DNA of 64,000 nt from UBA2821 sp902763335 (GTDB lineage Bacteria; Bacillota; Clostridia; Lachnospirales; Lachnospiraceae): NCBI GenBank assembly GCA_052066835.1, contig JBQHRJ010000014.1; one strand, given 5' to 3'. Of the stretch, positions 42,270 to 52,656 are shown in pieces (position 1 is the first letter of the stretch; every line of letters begins with the position of its first letter). The notes beneath the pieces were generated by a model. The model saw only the letters and a list, made by a program, of their open reading frames with translations. It made no database searches and was not told the origin of the DNA. A program made the position numbers and the translations under genes.

Positions 42270-44003
42270 ATGAATAAAGAAGTAATGATGAAAGTAATGA
42301 GATATATAAAAAAGTACAGAATATACATTTTTCTGTCCTTGATATTTGCGGCCGTGACAGTGGCACTTACGCTGTATCTTCCTATACTTACAGGTGACGC
42401 CATTGATCTTGTTCTTGGCAGGGGCAAGGTAGACTTTAAAGGAATATTTGATATATTTAAAGTAGCTGCAGTTGTAATACTGCTCACATCAGTTTCACAG
42501 TGGATAATGAATGTGTGCAACAATAAAATGACATTTAATATAGTTCAGGATATCAGAAATGAAGCGTTTAACAAAATAGAGAATCTTCCTTTAAAATATA
42601 TAGACAGTCAGTCTTACGGTGATATAGTGAGCCGTGTAATCGCAGATGTTGACCAGTTTTCAGAAGGTCTTCTTATGGGATTCACACAGCTTTTCACGGG
42701 TGTGATGACGATAGTGGGAACTCTTATATTCATGCTTACGATAAATATAAAGATAACACTTGTCGTTGTACTTATTACACCGTTGTCACTGTTTGTGGCA
42801 AACTTTATTGCAAAGAAAACATTTTCAATGTTCAAACTTCAGTCTGCCACAAGGGGCGAGCAGACTTCTCTCATAGATGAGATGATAGGAAACCAGAAGG
42901 TTGTTCAGGCGTACTGCCATGAAGAAGAAACGATGGAGAAATTTGATGAGATAAATGGAAGACTTGAGAAGTGTTCATTGAGAGCGATATTTTTCTCATC
43001 ACTCACAAATCCATGTACAAGATTTGTCAACAGTCTTGTGTATACAGGTGTGGGAATAACAGGTGCCATGTCTGCCATAGCAGGCGGTATATCAGTAGGT
43101 CAGCTTTCATGTCTGCTTAGTTATGCCAACCAGTATACGAAACCGTTCAACGAAATATCAGGCGTTATTACAGAACTTCAGAATGCACTTGCATGTGCTT
43201 CAAGAATATTTGAGCTGATTGAGGAAGAACCACAGATACCGGATGCTGAGGATGCACATGTGCTTGAGGGTGCTCAGGGAAATGTGGCATTAAATGATGT
43301 GTCATTTTCATACAAGCCGGATCAGAAACTTATTCAGAACTTTAACCTTAGCGTGAAACCGGGACAGAGAGTTGCCGTAGTCGGACCTACCGGATGTGGA
43401 AAGACTACTGTAATAAATCTTCTTATGAGATTTTACGATGTTGATAAGGGATGCATTAAAGTTGATGATACCGATATAAGGAATATTACAAGACCGAGTC
43501 TCAGAACTTCATATGGTATGGTACTTCAGGAGACATGGCTAAAGGCAGGAACCATACGCGAAAATATTGCATTTGGAAAGCCTGATGCAACGGATGAGGA
43601 GATAATAGAGGCAGCAAAGGCATCCCACGCCCACGGATTTATAAAGAGACTTCCAAACGGATATGATACAGTTATAGGAGAGGATGGAGGCAGCCTGTCA
43701 CAGGGACAGAAACAGCTTTTGTGTATAGCGAGAGTAATGTTGTGTCTGCCGCCTATGCTGATACTTGATGAGGCTACATCTTCTATCGATACTAGAACGG
43801 AGCTTAAGATTCAGAATGCATTTGCGGTTATGATGGAAGGACGTACAAGTTTTATAGTTGCCCACAGACTTTCTACGATTCAGAATGCAGATATTATTCT
43901 GGTTATGAAAGACGGTAATGTTATAGAGCAGGGAAATCACGAGACACTGCTTAAACAGAACGGATTTTATGCAAAGTTGTACAATAGTCAGTTTGCTGTA
44001 TAA
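42270..44003 (+). CDS. ABC exporter half-transporter B
   Basis: A 577-residue six-span half-transporter. The ATPase part (about 335-577) has Walker A GPTGCGKTT, signature LSQGQKQLLCIARV (non-canonical Gln) and Walker B MLILDEATSSID with the catalytic Glu intact. The weak signature here faces the weak Walker B of the partner, making one consensus and one degenerate ATP site. AAAGGGGG lies before the ATG. Substrate unknown. Confidence 0.93.
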   Translation: MNKEVMMKVMRYIKKYRIYIFLSLIFAAVTVALTLYLPILTGDAIDLVLGRGKVDFKGIFDIFKVAAVVILLTSVSQWIMNVCNNKMTFNIVQDIRNEAFNKIENLPLKYIDSQSYGDIVSRVIADVDQFSEGLLMGFTQLFTGVMTIVGTLIFMLTINIKITLVVVLITPLSLFVANFIAKKTFSMFKLQSATRGEQTSLIDEMIGNQKVVQAYCHEEETMEKFDEINGRLEKCSLRAIFFSSLTNPCTRFVNSLVYTGVGITGAMSAIAGGISVGQLSCLLSYANQYTKPFNEISGVITELQNALACASRIFELIEEEPQIPDAEDAHVLEGAQGNVALNDVSFSYKPDQKLIQNFNLSVKPGQRVAVVGPTGCGKTTVINLLMRFYDVDKGCIKVDDTDIRNITRPSLRTSYGMVLQETWLKAGTIRENIAFGKPDATDEEIIEAAKASHAHGFIKRLPNGYDTVIGEDGGSLSQGQKQLLCIARVMLCLPPMLILDEATSSIDTRTELKIQNAFAVMMEGRTSFIVAHRLSTIQNADIILVMKDGNVIEQGNHETLLKQNGFYAKLYNSQFAV

Positions 44004-44057
44004 AAAAAATAATATTGTCAATACTCCAAATGAGAAAGCATTTGTGAGGTTGCAGAT

Positions 44058-44915
44058 ATGGAAAGATATTTACATCAGAATTTGAAATATATGATGATTA
44101 TGGCTGGTTCCGTAGCTTATGCTGCGGGAATCAGCCTTTTTTTGGCCCCTAACAGTCTGGCACCCGGTGGAGTTACGGGAATATCAATAATATTAAACAG
44201 ATTCACCCCCGTGAGTGTAGGTACATGGTCATTTCTGATAAATGTTCCGGTCATGATAATCGGTCTGTGGAAGCTCGGAAGAAAAATGATGATATCCACG
44301 GTTTTAGCGGTTATATTTTCGTCAGTGTGGATGAATGTATTCAGACAGCTTCCGGCGGTAACGGAGGATAAGATTCCGGCTGCTATTATCGGAGGAATAT
44401 GTGTGGCTGCGGGAATCGGACTAGTATTTAAGGCGGGTGGAACGACAGGCGGCATAGATGTGATTATAAGATGCATTCGAAAAAAGAATCCATTTGTAAA
44501 GACAGGAACACTTTTTCTCATTTCAGATATGTCGGTTATTATTCTGTCAGCTATAGTATTTAAAAATCTTGAAGTCGGAGCCTATGCGGGCATATCTGCC
44601 TTTGTGTGTTCAGCCGTTCTTGATTTTATCTTATATGGCAGAGATGAAGCAAAATTGTTATTTATAATAAGCGATAAAGAGGAGCTGATAGTGAAAAGAA
44701 TACTTAGTGAGATAGATGTGGGAGTGACAGAATTAAGCGGAAAGGGAGCATATACCGGCAAAAAAAGAAGAATTATTATGTGTGTTATGAAGAAACAGCG
44801 TATGCCAAAGGTTAGCAGCATAGTGTCTGAAATTGATGACAGGGCATTTATGATAATATCATCAGCCGGTGAAATATATGGTGAGGGCTACAAGAGCTAT
44901 CATAATATAATATGA
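44058..44915 (+). CDS. YitT-family membrane protein
   Basis: A 285-residue protein of the YitT/DUF161-DUF2179 family: five or six spans (APNSLAPGGVTGISIILN, FKAGGTTGGIDVIIRCI) and a cytoplasmic DUF2179 domain from about 205 (VGVTELSGKGAYTGKKRRII, MIISSAGEIYGEGY). The family has no settled function; transport or regulation of small metabolites has been suggested. It ends two bases before the convergent LytTR gene. Confidence 0.93.
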   Translation: MERYLHQNLKYMMIMAGSVAYAAGISLFLAPNSLAPGGVTGISIILNRFTPVSVGTWSFLINVPVMIIGLWKLGRKMMISTVLAVIFSSVWMNVFRQLPAVTEDKIPAAIIGGICVAAGIGLVFKAGGTTGGIDVIIRCIRKKNPFVKTGTLFLISDMSVIILSAIVFKNLEVGAYAGISAFVCSAVLDFILYGRDEAKLLFIISDKEELIVKRILSEIDVGVTELSGKGAYTGKKRRIIMCVMKKQRMPKVSSIVSEIDDRAFMIISSAGEIYGEGYKSYHNII

Positions 44916-44917
44916 TA

Positions 44918-45634
44918 TTAAAAGACATAACTGTTTTTACATTTTTTCATAAAACAGCTTCTGTAGCTTTTTCCTACGGGGACAGATACTCCGTTAGACA
45001 GTTGTAGAATAGATGAGTTGAAACATTTTAAATGCAAAGGATTTACAGTGTAAGATGTATGTACTCTTACAAAATTATGTCCTGATATAGAAATTTCACT
45101 GTTGAGTGAAGACATGGTTCCATGATGCGTTATAGATGTGTTTTCAAAGTTTACAATGCATTTTCCGGGATTGTCAGATTCTATGTAGAATATATCATTT
45201 ATATTTACATTTACATGACCGCCTTTTTGAGTCAGGGTAATATGTCCGAGGCGTTCTTTTAGGGTGTTCATGGCGGCAGTCAGACTGCTGTGAAAAAAAT
45301 TGATATCAATGGGTTTGTGGATAAGTGCAAATGGGTGTATGTCCATTATTGCTGACATTTGATGGGCGTTTGATGAGATAAAGATAATCAAGGCATTTTT
45401 GTGAGTAGGATGTGTTCTTATTATATTACCTGTCGTAATTCCGTCTAAAGGTGACATTGTGTCACTTAGAACTATAATATTGTATATTTCACCGTTATAA
45501 ATCGAATCAAGTAATTCAGCACCGTTAGTAAAATCGTCTACAATATTAATAAATGTATGGAAATGCATGTGCACATAATTCACAAGATTACTGCAAGTAT
45601 TTAAATTGTTATCACATATAGCTATATTAATCAA
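44918..45634 (-). CDS. LytTR-family response regulator
   Basis: About 238 residues. A receiver (1-120) has INIAICDNN, a VLSDTMSPLDG phospho-acceptor Asp and a HKPID lysine motif, followed by a LytTR domain (about 135-235, VNINDIFYIESDNPGKCIVN, FVRVHTSYTVNPLHL). TTG 45634 is preferred as start since GGAGGG sits seven bases upstream and overlaps the longer ATG frame from 45649. No GHKL kinase is adjacent, so it is an orphan here. Confidence 0.88.
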   Translation of the reverse strand: MINIAICDNNLNTCSNLVNYVHMHFHTFINIVDDFTNGAELLDSIYNGEIYNIIVLSDTMSPLDGITTGNIIRTHPTHKNALIIFISSNAHQMSAIMDIHPFALIHKPIDINFFHSSLTAAMNTLKERLGHITLTQKGGHVNVNINDIFYIESDNPGKCIVNFENTSITHHGTMSSLNSEISISGHNFVRVHTSYTVNPLHLKCFNSSILQLSNGVSVPVGKSYRSCFMKKCKNSYVF

Positions 45635-45665
45635 AAGACAACCCTCCATTTAAAATTACGTTATA

Positions 45666-45706
45666 TACGGAACATAAAAAGTATGGGGTACCATTTATGT
45701 TCCGTA
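45666..45706. repeat. Perfect inverted repeat upstream of LytTR gene
   Basis: TACGGAACATAAA (45666-45678) and TTTATGTTCCGTA (45694-45706) are perfect 13-base arms around a 15-base centre containing GGTACC. It lies 32 bases upstream of the leftward LytTR gene, so an operator or leader hairpin is likely. The remainder of the 45635-46165 gap is AT-rich with no gene seen. Confidence 0.75.
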
Positions 45707-46165
45707 AAATTACATCATAATAACTATGCAAAACTCAGTCCCGCCCACAATAAGCTGATTATAAATATAGTAGCATGAATATTAGTTAAATACAACATTA
45801 GCACTGTTGTAAATAGAATGATGAATTTTATCGAATTTGAAAAGGAAATTTATACAATGCTTTGAAAAAAGAAAGATATTAAACACTGTAGAAATATGGA
45901 TATTAAAAAAGACAGTATAGAATAATTTATAGAAAACAAAACCTTATATGTAATCCCTTCAAAATCACATAGTTATTTTATCTGTAGAATAGTTTATCCT
46001 CCTCCCGATGTAATATGACAAGTATATACTAAAATTTGACAAAATATGTACTTTATTAAAAAAAAGTTATGTAAAAAGAGAAATGAATAAAAATCGTATA
46101 TATAGGGAAAAATCCTTATAACTACCATTCTGAAAAAACAATCTTTTGGCTACAATTAAACAAAA

Positions 46166-46903
46166 ATGTATGCTGGTGAACGGATGAAGTTTGATGATGA
46201 TGAAATTAAGAAATTAATTGGAAATAAAATAAAAGTATATAGACAGCTTCGTGTGAAAACAACAAGGGAAATGTTTATAGAAGGCGTTACGGAAAAGTAT
46301 GGTACTATAGAAAATATTGAAGTGGGAAGATCCTATCCTGATTTGGAATTTCTTGTTAAAATTTCAAATAAATATCATGTACCTTTGAAATCGTTTATAG
46401 ATACAGGATATAGGGAGAGAAAAGTATCAGAAGATTACGGTGTGTTTGACGGTTATAGTGAAAATGAAATATATGAAATTCTGAAACAGCTTGATGTTGA
46501 GAAATACAGAGTCCTGAGGCAGTTAAAGGTGATGGATAATATGAGATGTAAAGGTGATATCAGCTGGGGTTTATATATTGAAAGCATAGGAATATATCTT
46601 TACAACGAGAGGGTTAAGAAAAATCTTTCATTTGAAAATCTTTCTGAGATGTCAGGGGTGGCGCCAAAAACCATTATGAATATTGAGAGCAGGAATAATA
46701 CGGGAATATCGGTGAAAACCTTATACCGACTGTGCTGTGCATTAAGAATCCCGATAGATTATGTTCTGGCTGAAAAACTTGATGATAAGAGTGAAGCGGT
46801 AAGATATATGTTTACGGATATATTCTGGGATGCTGATGAGCGGGAACGGGTATTCTTAAGGAAATATATAAAGATTGCAGGTGAATACAGAAAACTGTAT
46901 TAA
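46166..46903 (+). CDS. Regulator with two XRE-type HTH domains
   Basis: A 245-residue protein. First HTH about residues 12-75 (LIGNKIKVYRQLRVKTTREM, YGTIENIEVGRSYPDLEFLV). Second HTH about 145-205 (GIYLYNERVKKNLSFENLSE, VAPKTIMNIESRNNTGISVK). The first lacks a clean turn and may bind ligand or protein. The start may be ATG 46184 instead; neither has a strong ribosome site. Function unknown. Confidence 0.8.
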   Translation: MYAGERMKFDDDEIKKLIGNKIKVYRQLRVKTTREMFIEGVTEKYGTIENIEVGRSYPDLEFLVKISNKYHVPLKSFIDTGYRERKVSEDYGVFDGYSENEIYEILKQLDVEKYRVLRQLKVMDNMRCKGDISWGLYIESIGIYLYNERVKKNLSFENLSEMSGVAPKTIMNIESRNNTGISVKTLYRLCCALRIPIDYVLAEKLDDKSEAVRYMFTDIFWDADERERVFLRKYIKIAGEYRKLY

Positions 46904-46918
46904 ATTAATAAATAAACT

Positions 46919-46962
46919 AAAAGAAGTTCTAAAAAACATTCGCTTTTTAGAACTTCTTTTTT
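46919..46962. terminator. Bidirectional terminator between XRE gene and pyrG
   Basis: AAAAGAAGTTCTAAAAA and TTTTTAGAACTTCTTTTTT form a perfect stem with an ACATTCGC-type loop, A-rich and T-rich on opposite sides, serving both convergent genes. Confidence 0.9.
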
Positions 46963-46970
46963 GATTTGAA

Positions 46971-48578
46971 TTATTTTTCCTGAGCTTTAAGTGAAGCTGA
47001 TATAAATCCGTTAAATAATGGATGAGGACGGTTTGGTCTGGATTTCAGTTCAGGGTGGGCCTGTGTTCCGATAAACCAAGGATGATTCTCAAGTTCTATC
47101 ATTTCTACGATTCTTCCGTCAGGAGAAATTCCTGAGAGTTTCATACCGTTTTCTATAAGAACGTTTCTGTAGTCGTTATTTACTTCGTAACGGTGTCTGT
47201 GTCTTTCATGTATTGTCTCTTCGCCGTATAATTCATAAGCTTTTGAAGATTTGTCAAGTACACACGGATATGAGCCGAGCCTTAATGTTCCGCCGATATC
47301 CTCAATGCCATCCTGTTCAGGCATAAGATGTATAACAGGATGAGTTGTGGAAGGGTCTAACTCAACACTGTGTGCGTCTGAATATCCCACAACATTTCTT
47401 GCAAATTCCACGATGGCGAGCTGCATTCCGAGGCAGAGACCAAGGAATGGAATCTTGTTTTCGCGGGCATAATGGATAGCTTCTATCTTACCATCGATAC
47501 CTCTGTCTCCAAAACCACCCGGAACAAGGATTCCTGATACATCTTTGAATAATTCTGATGCATTTTCAGGAGTAACTTTTTCAGAGTCAATCCATTTGAT
47601 ATCTACGGCTGTACCGTTTGCCACACCGGCATGCTTTAATGATTCTACTACACTGATATAAGCATCGTGCAGAGATATATATTTTCCAACAAGGGCGATA
47701 GTAGTCTTTTTAGTAAGGTGCTTGCTTGCATTAACCATTTCCTGCCATTCTTTGAGGTCGGGTTCAGGACAGTCAAGTTCAAGACATTCACATGCAACCT
47801 GGGCAAGTCTTTCGTTTTCCATAACTAAAGGAAGCTCGTACAGATATTCAACGTCAAGGTTCTGCATAACGTGGCTCTTAGGCACATTACAGAAGAGAGA
47901 AATCTTATCTTTCATCGCATCTCCAAGAGGGTACTCTGAACGGCATACAATAATATCAGGCTGTATACCCATTCCCTGAAGTTCCTTGACACTTGCCTGT
48001 GTAGGTTTTGTTTTCATCTCACCTGATGATTTCAGATAAGGAATAAGTGTAACATGAATGAGAATGGCATTTTCACGTCCGACTTCATGCTGGAACTGCC
48101 TGATGGCTTCAAGGAAAGGCTGACTTTCAATATCACCTACGGTTCCACCTACTTCGATAATGGCAATCTCAGTATCGGTTGTTGAATAATTTCTATGAAA
48201 ACGGCTCTTTATTTCATTGGTGATATGAGGAATTACCTGGACTGTTCCTCCGCCAAAGTCACCGCGTCGTTCCTTAGAGAGAACTGACCAGTAAATCTTT
48301 CCTGTTGTCACGTTTGAATTTTTAGTGAGACTTTCGTCTATAAATCTTTCATAGTGACCGAGATCAAGGTCTGTTTCAGCACCATCATCTGTTACGAAAA
48401 CCTCACCGTGCTGAATTGGGTTCATGGTTCCCGGATCTATATTAATATATGGGTCAAATTTTTGCATTGTTACAGAATAGCCTCTTGCTTTTAAAAGACG
48501 GCCAAGAGATGCGGCTGTTATACCCTTTCCGAGTCCGGATACTACACCGCCTGTTACAAATACGTACTTTACTGGCAT
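46971..48578 (-). CDS. pyrG: CTP synthase
   Basis: A 535-residue enzyme, normal length. It makes CTP from UTP, ATP and glutamine. The N-terminal amidoligase domain starts KYVFVTGGVVSGLGKGITAA (P-loop) and includes FDPYINIDPGTMNP. The C-terminal glutamine amidotransferase domain has the nucleophile motif FLGLCLGMQ and the HPE triad segment near the end. AAGGAGG precedes the ATG. It is transcribed towards the XRE gene, and away from ftsH. No nucleotide-sensing attenuator was recognised in the leader. Confidence 0.98.
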   Translation of the reverse strand: MPVKYVFVTGGVVSGLGKGITAASLGRLLKARGYSVTMQKFDPYINIDPGTMNPIQHGEVFVTDDGAETDLDLGHYERFIDESLTKNSNVTTGKIYWSVLSKERRGDFGGGTVQVIPHITNEIKSRFHRNYSTTDTEIAIIEVGGTVGDIESQPFLEAIRQFQHEVGRENAILIHVTLIPYLKSSGEMKTKPTQASVKELQGMGIQPDIIVCRSEYPLGDAMKDKISLFCNVPKSHVMQNLDVEYLYELPLVMENERLAQVACECLELDCPEPDLKEWQEMVNASKHLTKKTTIALVGKYISLHDAYISVVESLKHAGVANGTAVDIKWIDSEKVTPENASELFKDVSGILVPGGFGDRGIDGKIEAIHYARENKIPFLGLCLGMQLAIVEFARNVVGYSDAHSVELDPSTTHPVIHLMPEQDGIEDIGGTLRLGSYPCVLDKSSKAYELYGEETIHERHRHRYEVNNDYRNVLIENGMKLSGISPDGRIVEMIELENHPWFIGTQAHPELKSRPNRPHPLFNGFISASLKAQEK

Positions 48579-48689
48579 AATTGTTCCTCCTTAAAAAAAT
48601 AAATACCAAATCATTATACCCCTATTCACGAAATAATTCCACCTGAATTTTGAAAATAAGATAAAAAGTGTGATAAGTTTGTTAAATTC

Positions 48690-48705
48690 TCAATAAGCTT
48701 ATTGA
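48690..48705. promoter_or_regulatory. 16-bp perfect palindrome between pyrG and ftsH
   Basis: TCAATAAGCTTATTGA is a perfect palindrome in the 255-base divergent gap, compatible with an operator for pyrG or ftsH. No repressor can be named. The rest of the gap is AT-rich with no further structure. Confidence 0.45.
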
Positions 48706-48833
48706 TTTATGGTAAAACTATCTTTATAATTGACAAGATGAAATAAGTGGCTTTTTGATTTGAAACGTTACAAAAAGTCCATACAGGCAGAAGATAATCT
48801 GCACCGTAGAAACGTTTCGGAATGGAGAGGAAT

Positions 48834-50717
48834 ATGGACGAAAAAAACAGAAATAACAGACCGATGTCTGATAAGAATCCAAAAAGAAAACAGACAATAA
48901 TTCTTCTTTTGGTTGCGGCTGTAGTTACAATTCTTGGCACAACATTTATGTCAATGATTATGCAGAATGCGACTACAAAGGAGATAACGTACGATGAGTT
49001 TCTTAAGATGATAGATGATGATGAGATTGAATCAGTGGAATTCGATTCTTCGGGAAAGATTGTCATATCACCTAAGGGCAATGAAAAATCCTACATTAAA
49101 TTTACTTATTGGACTACACAGTTAAATGATCCGGATATAATTGCCAAACTTGAAAAATCAGACAATATTAAATTCAAGGGAAAAATGGATGATTCATCTT
49201 CAGGCATGCTTCTGATAATTTTAGAATATGTTGTTCCATTTGTACTTATATATGTATTTTTCATGTTTATCATGAGAAGAATGTCAAAAGGCGGCGGAGG
49301 AATAATGGGAGTCGGAAAATCCAATGCCAAAGTTTATGTTGAAAAAGAGACAGGTGTGACATTTAATGATGTGGCAGGTCAGGAAGAGGCAAAAGAATCT
49401 CTTGTTGAGATTGTGGATTTCCTTCACAATCCGGGAAAATATTCAAAAATCGGAGCAAAACTTCCGAAAGGTGCTTTGCTTGTAGGACCTCCGGGAACAG
49501 GTAAGACACTTCTTGCAAAAGCAGTTGCAGGCGAGGCAAAGGTTCCATTCTTTTCACTTGCAGGTTCAGACTTTGTTGAAATGTATGTAGGTGTGGGAGC
49601 ATCAAGAGTAAGAGATTTATTTAAGCAGGCACAGCAGTCTGCACCATGTATAATATTCATAGATGAGATAGATGCTATAGGAAAGAGCAGAGACAATGGA
49701 AGAGGCGGAGTTGATTCGGAGAGAGAGCAGACTCTTAACCAGCTTCTTGCGGAGATGGATGGTTTTGACACTTCTAAAGGATTATTTATCCTTGCCGCTA
49801 CTAACAGACCTAATGTACTTGACAAGGCACTGTTAAGACCGGGAAGATTTGACAGAAGAATAATCGTTGACAAGCCTGACCTTAAGGGAAGAATAGATGT
49901 CCTCAAGGTACACTCAAAAGGTGTTGCCATGGATGAGACAGTAGACCTTGAAGAGATAGCATTATCAACCTCCGGTGCGGTAGGTTCAGACCTTGCCAAC
50001 ATGATAAATGAAGCAGCTATCATGGCTGTAAAGGCGGGAAGAAATGCAATATCGCAAAAAGACCTTCTTGAGTCGGTGGAAGTGGTAATAGCCGGTAAAG
50101 AGAAAAAGGACAGAATACTCAGTCCTAAGGAGAAAAAGACCGTTGCATACCATGAGGTCGGACATGCGCTTATCACAGCACTTGAAAAGCAGGCTGAACC
50201 GGTTCAGAAGATTACCATTGTTCCAAGAACCATGGGCTCTCTGGGATATGTAATGCAGGTTCCTGAAGAAGAAAAATATCTTATGACAAAAGAGGAAATG
50301 TTAGCAAGGATAGTTACACTTCTCGGTGGAAGAGCTTCAGAGGAGATAGTGTTTGATTCAGTGACAACAGGTGCGTCAAATGATATGGAAAAGGCTACAG
50401 ATATGGCAAGATCCATGATAACACAGTACGGTATGAGTGAGAAATTCGGACTTATGTCTCTTGAAACCGTGGAAAACAGATATCTTGACGGAAGAGCAAC
50501 TCTTAACTGCAGTGATGCCACGGCAGCAGAGGTGGATAACGAGGTTAAAAAGCTGCTTAAAGAATGTTACGAGAAGGCAAAGAAACTCATTAATGAGAAT
50601 AGAAAGGCATTAGATAAGATAGCAGAATTTTTATATGAGAAAGAAACCATAACCGGAAAAGAATTTATGGAAATATTTAATTCTGTTAATGAAATTCCGG
50701 TAGAAGAGCAGGTGTAG
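48834..50717 (+). CDS. ftsH: ATP-dependent zinc metalloprotease FtsH
   Basis: 627 residues. Two spans (about 18-40 and 122-144) flank an outside domain. The AAA domain has Walker A GPPGTGKT (218-225), Walker B IIFIDEIDAIG and the arginine-finger region. The protease domain has HEVGH (440-444) for zinc. It degrades misfolded or regulatory membrane and cytosolic proteins. ATG 48834 follows GGAGAGG; the frame from 48822 overlaps that site. Confidence 0.98.
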   Translation: MDEKNRNNRPMSDKNPKRKQTIILLLVAAVVTILGTTFMSMIMQNATTKEITYDEFLKMIDDDEIESVEFDSSGKIVISPKGNEKSYIKFTYWTTQLNDPDIIAKLEKSDNIKFKGKMDDSSSGMLLIILEYVVPFVLIYVFFMFIMRRMSKGGGGIMGVGKSNAKVYVEKETGVTFNDVAGQEEAKESLVEIVDFLHNPGKYSKIGAKLPKGALLVGPPGTGKTLLAKAVAGEAKVPFFSLAGSDFVEMYVGVGASRVRDLFKQAQQSAPCIIFIDEIDAIGKSRDNGRGGVDSEREQTLNQLLAEMDGFDTSKGLFILAATNRPNVLDKALLRPGRFDRRIIVDKPDLKGRIDVLKVHSKGVAMDETVDLEEIALSTSGAVGSDLANMINEAAIMAVKAGRNAISQKDLLESVEVVIAGKEKKDRILSPKEKKTVAYHEVGHALITALEKQAEPVQKITIVPRTMGSLGYVMQVPEEEKYLMTKEEMLARIVTLLGGRASEEIVFDSVTTGASNDMEKATDMARSMITQYGMSEKFGLMSLETVENRYLDGRATLNCSDATAAEVDNEVKKLLKECYEKAKKLINENRKALDKIAEFLYEKETITGKEFMEIFNSVNEIPVEEQV

Positions 50718-50751
50718 GTCTGTATTAAAACGTCTGCGGAATGGAGAATTG

Positions 50752-52614
50752 ATGTATTTTAATATAGAAGAAGAATTAAAAAAGCTCCCGGGTCAACCGG
50801 GAGTTTATCTCATGCATGATGATAAAGATGAGATAATATATGTTGGCAAGGCGATAAGTCTGAAAAACAGAGTAAGACAGTATTTTCAGGCAGGCAGAAA
50901 CCGTACTCCCAAGATAGAGCAGATGGTGTCCCACATTAAGAGATTTGAATATATAATTACGGATTCAGAAATGGAGGCACTGATTCTCGAGTGTAATCTT
51001 ATAAAGGAGCATCAGCCGAGATACAATACCATGCTCAAGGATGATAAGGCATATCCTTTTATACGCCTGACCGTGGGCGAGGAATATCCGAGAATAATGA
51101 TGGCGAGGGAGATGAAAAAGGACAAATCAAAGTATTTTGGTCCATATACAAGTGCGGGTGCCGTAAAAGATACAATAGAATTACTGACGAAAATATACAG
51201 GATAAGGACATGCAGAAAGTCTCTTCCAAAAGATATCGGAAAGGGCAGGCCATGTCTTAATTATCATATACACCAGTGTGATGCTCCGTGTATGGGATAT
51301 ATTTCCAAAGAGGAGTATGCTGAGAACTTCAGTAAGGCATACGATTTTCTTAATGGAAATTATGGTGATGTGGCAGATATGCTCGAAAAGAAAATGTATG
51401 AGGCGTCTGAGAAGATGGAGTTTGAGGAGGCAGCAGGCTACAGGGATTTGCTCACCAGTGTCAAAAATATCATGCAGAAGCAGAAGATAACCAGCAGCGA
51501 ATTTATGGACAGGGACATTCTTGCATATGCTACTGACGGTGCAGATGCTGTTGTTCAGGTTTTCTTTATAAGAAACGGTAAAATGCTCGGAAGAGAACAT
51601 TTTCATCTTACAATGGCGCTTCAAAAAGGCGGTAGTGAGCTACTGTCGAGTTTCATAAAGCAGTACTATGCAGGAACTCCGTATATTCCGAGAGAACTTC
51701 TGGTGCAGAGAGAGATTGAAGACAAGGAAGTTATAGAACAGTGGCTTACAGTGAAAAAAGGCCAGAAAGTGACCATAAAGACTCCGAAAAAGGGAGAAAA
51801 GGAACGTCTTGTTGAACTGGCGAGAAAAAATGCGTCAATGGTGCTTGTACAGGACAGTGAAAAGATTAAACGTGAAGAAATAAAGACAACAGGTGCGATG
51901 AGAGAGATAAAAGATCTTATCGGACTTGCGGGAAATATAGAGCGTGTTGAATCTTACGATATATCAAACACAAACGGTTTTGAATCAGTCGGTTCTATGG
52001 TGGTGTATGAGAACGGACGGCCGAAGAGAAATGATTATAGAAAATTTAAAATAAAATGGGTTAAAGGTGCAGATGACTATTCAAGTATGGAAGAAGTACT
52101 GACGAGAAGGTTTGAGCATGGACTTAGGGAAATGAAGGAACTTGAGGAGAATCATCTGGATACGGACATGGGAAAATTCACACGTTTTCCAGACCTTATC
52201 ATGATGGATGGTGGAAGAGGACAGGTAAATGTTGCACTCAGGGTGCTTGACAGACTCGGACTTGACATACCGGTATGCGGTATGGTGAAGGATGACCACC
52301 ACAGGACGAGAGGTTTATACTATAATAATATAGAGATACCTATAAGCAGAACGTCAGAGGGATTCAGACTTATTACAAGAATACAGGACGAGACCCACAG
52401 ATTTGCTATCGAATATCACAGAAGCCTGCGTTCAAAGGCACAGGTACATTCTATTCTTGATGATATAGATGGCATCGGGGAGACCAGAAGAAAGGCACTT
52501 ATGAGAAAATTCAAGTCACTGGATAATATCAAAAATGCCAGTGTTGAAGAGCTTAAAGATACCCCTTCCATGAATGAAGGAGCAGCACAAAAAGTCTATG
52601 ATTTTTTCCATTAG
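50752..52614 (+). CDS. uvrC: Excinuclease ABC subunit C
   Basis: About 620 residues. It makes both incisions in nucleotide excision repair. Domains in order: GIY-YIG nuclease (about 12-95, PGVYLMHDDKDEIIYVGKAI), Cys-rich linker (CLNYHIHQCDAPCMGYI), UVR helical motif (MEFEEAAGYRD), RNase-H-like endonuclease (YDISNTNGFESVGSMV, PDLIMMDGGRGQVN) and C-terminal helix-hairpin-helix (IDGIGETRRKALM). TTG 50749 adjoins ATG 50752; the ATG is taken as start. Confidence 0.98.
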   Translation: MYFNIEEELKKLPGQPGVYLMHDDKDEIIYVGKAISLKNRVRQYFQAGRNRTPKIEQMVSHIKRFEYIITDSEMEALILECNLIKEHQPRYNTMLKDDKAYPFIRLTVGEEYPRIMMAREMKKDKSKYFGPYTSAGAVKDTIELLTKIYRIRTCRKSLPKDIGKGRPCLNYHIHQCDAPCMGYISKEEYAENFSKAYDFLNGNYGDVADMLEKKMYEASEKMEFEEAAGYRDLLTSVKNIMQKQKITSSEFMDRDILAYATDGADAVVQVFFIRNGKMLGREHFHLTMALQKGGSELLSSFIKQYYAGTPYIPRELLVQREIEDKEVIEQWLTVKKGQKVTIKTPKKGEKERLVELARKNASMVLVQDSEKIKREEIKTTGAMREIKDLIGLAGNIERVESYDISNTNGFESVGSMVVYENGRPKRNDYRKFKIKWVKGADDYSSMEEVLTRRFEHGLREMKELEENHLDTDMGKFTRFPDLIMMDGGRGQVNVALRVLDRLGLDIPVCGMVKDDHHRTRGLYYNNIEIPISRTSEGFRLITRIQDETHRFAIEYHRSLRSKAQVHSILDDIDGIGETRRKALMRKFKSLDNIKNASVEELKDTPSMNEGAAQKVYDFFH

Positions 52615-52656
52615 TGTGATACAATTAATAAATAAACGAAAAGGCGGTATAATGTT

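Noticed and set aside
49424..50176. A 250-codon reading frame on the minus strand
   Set aside because: It lies wholly within ftsH opposite strong AAA and protease motifs, has no ribosome site and is a shadow frame.
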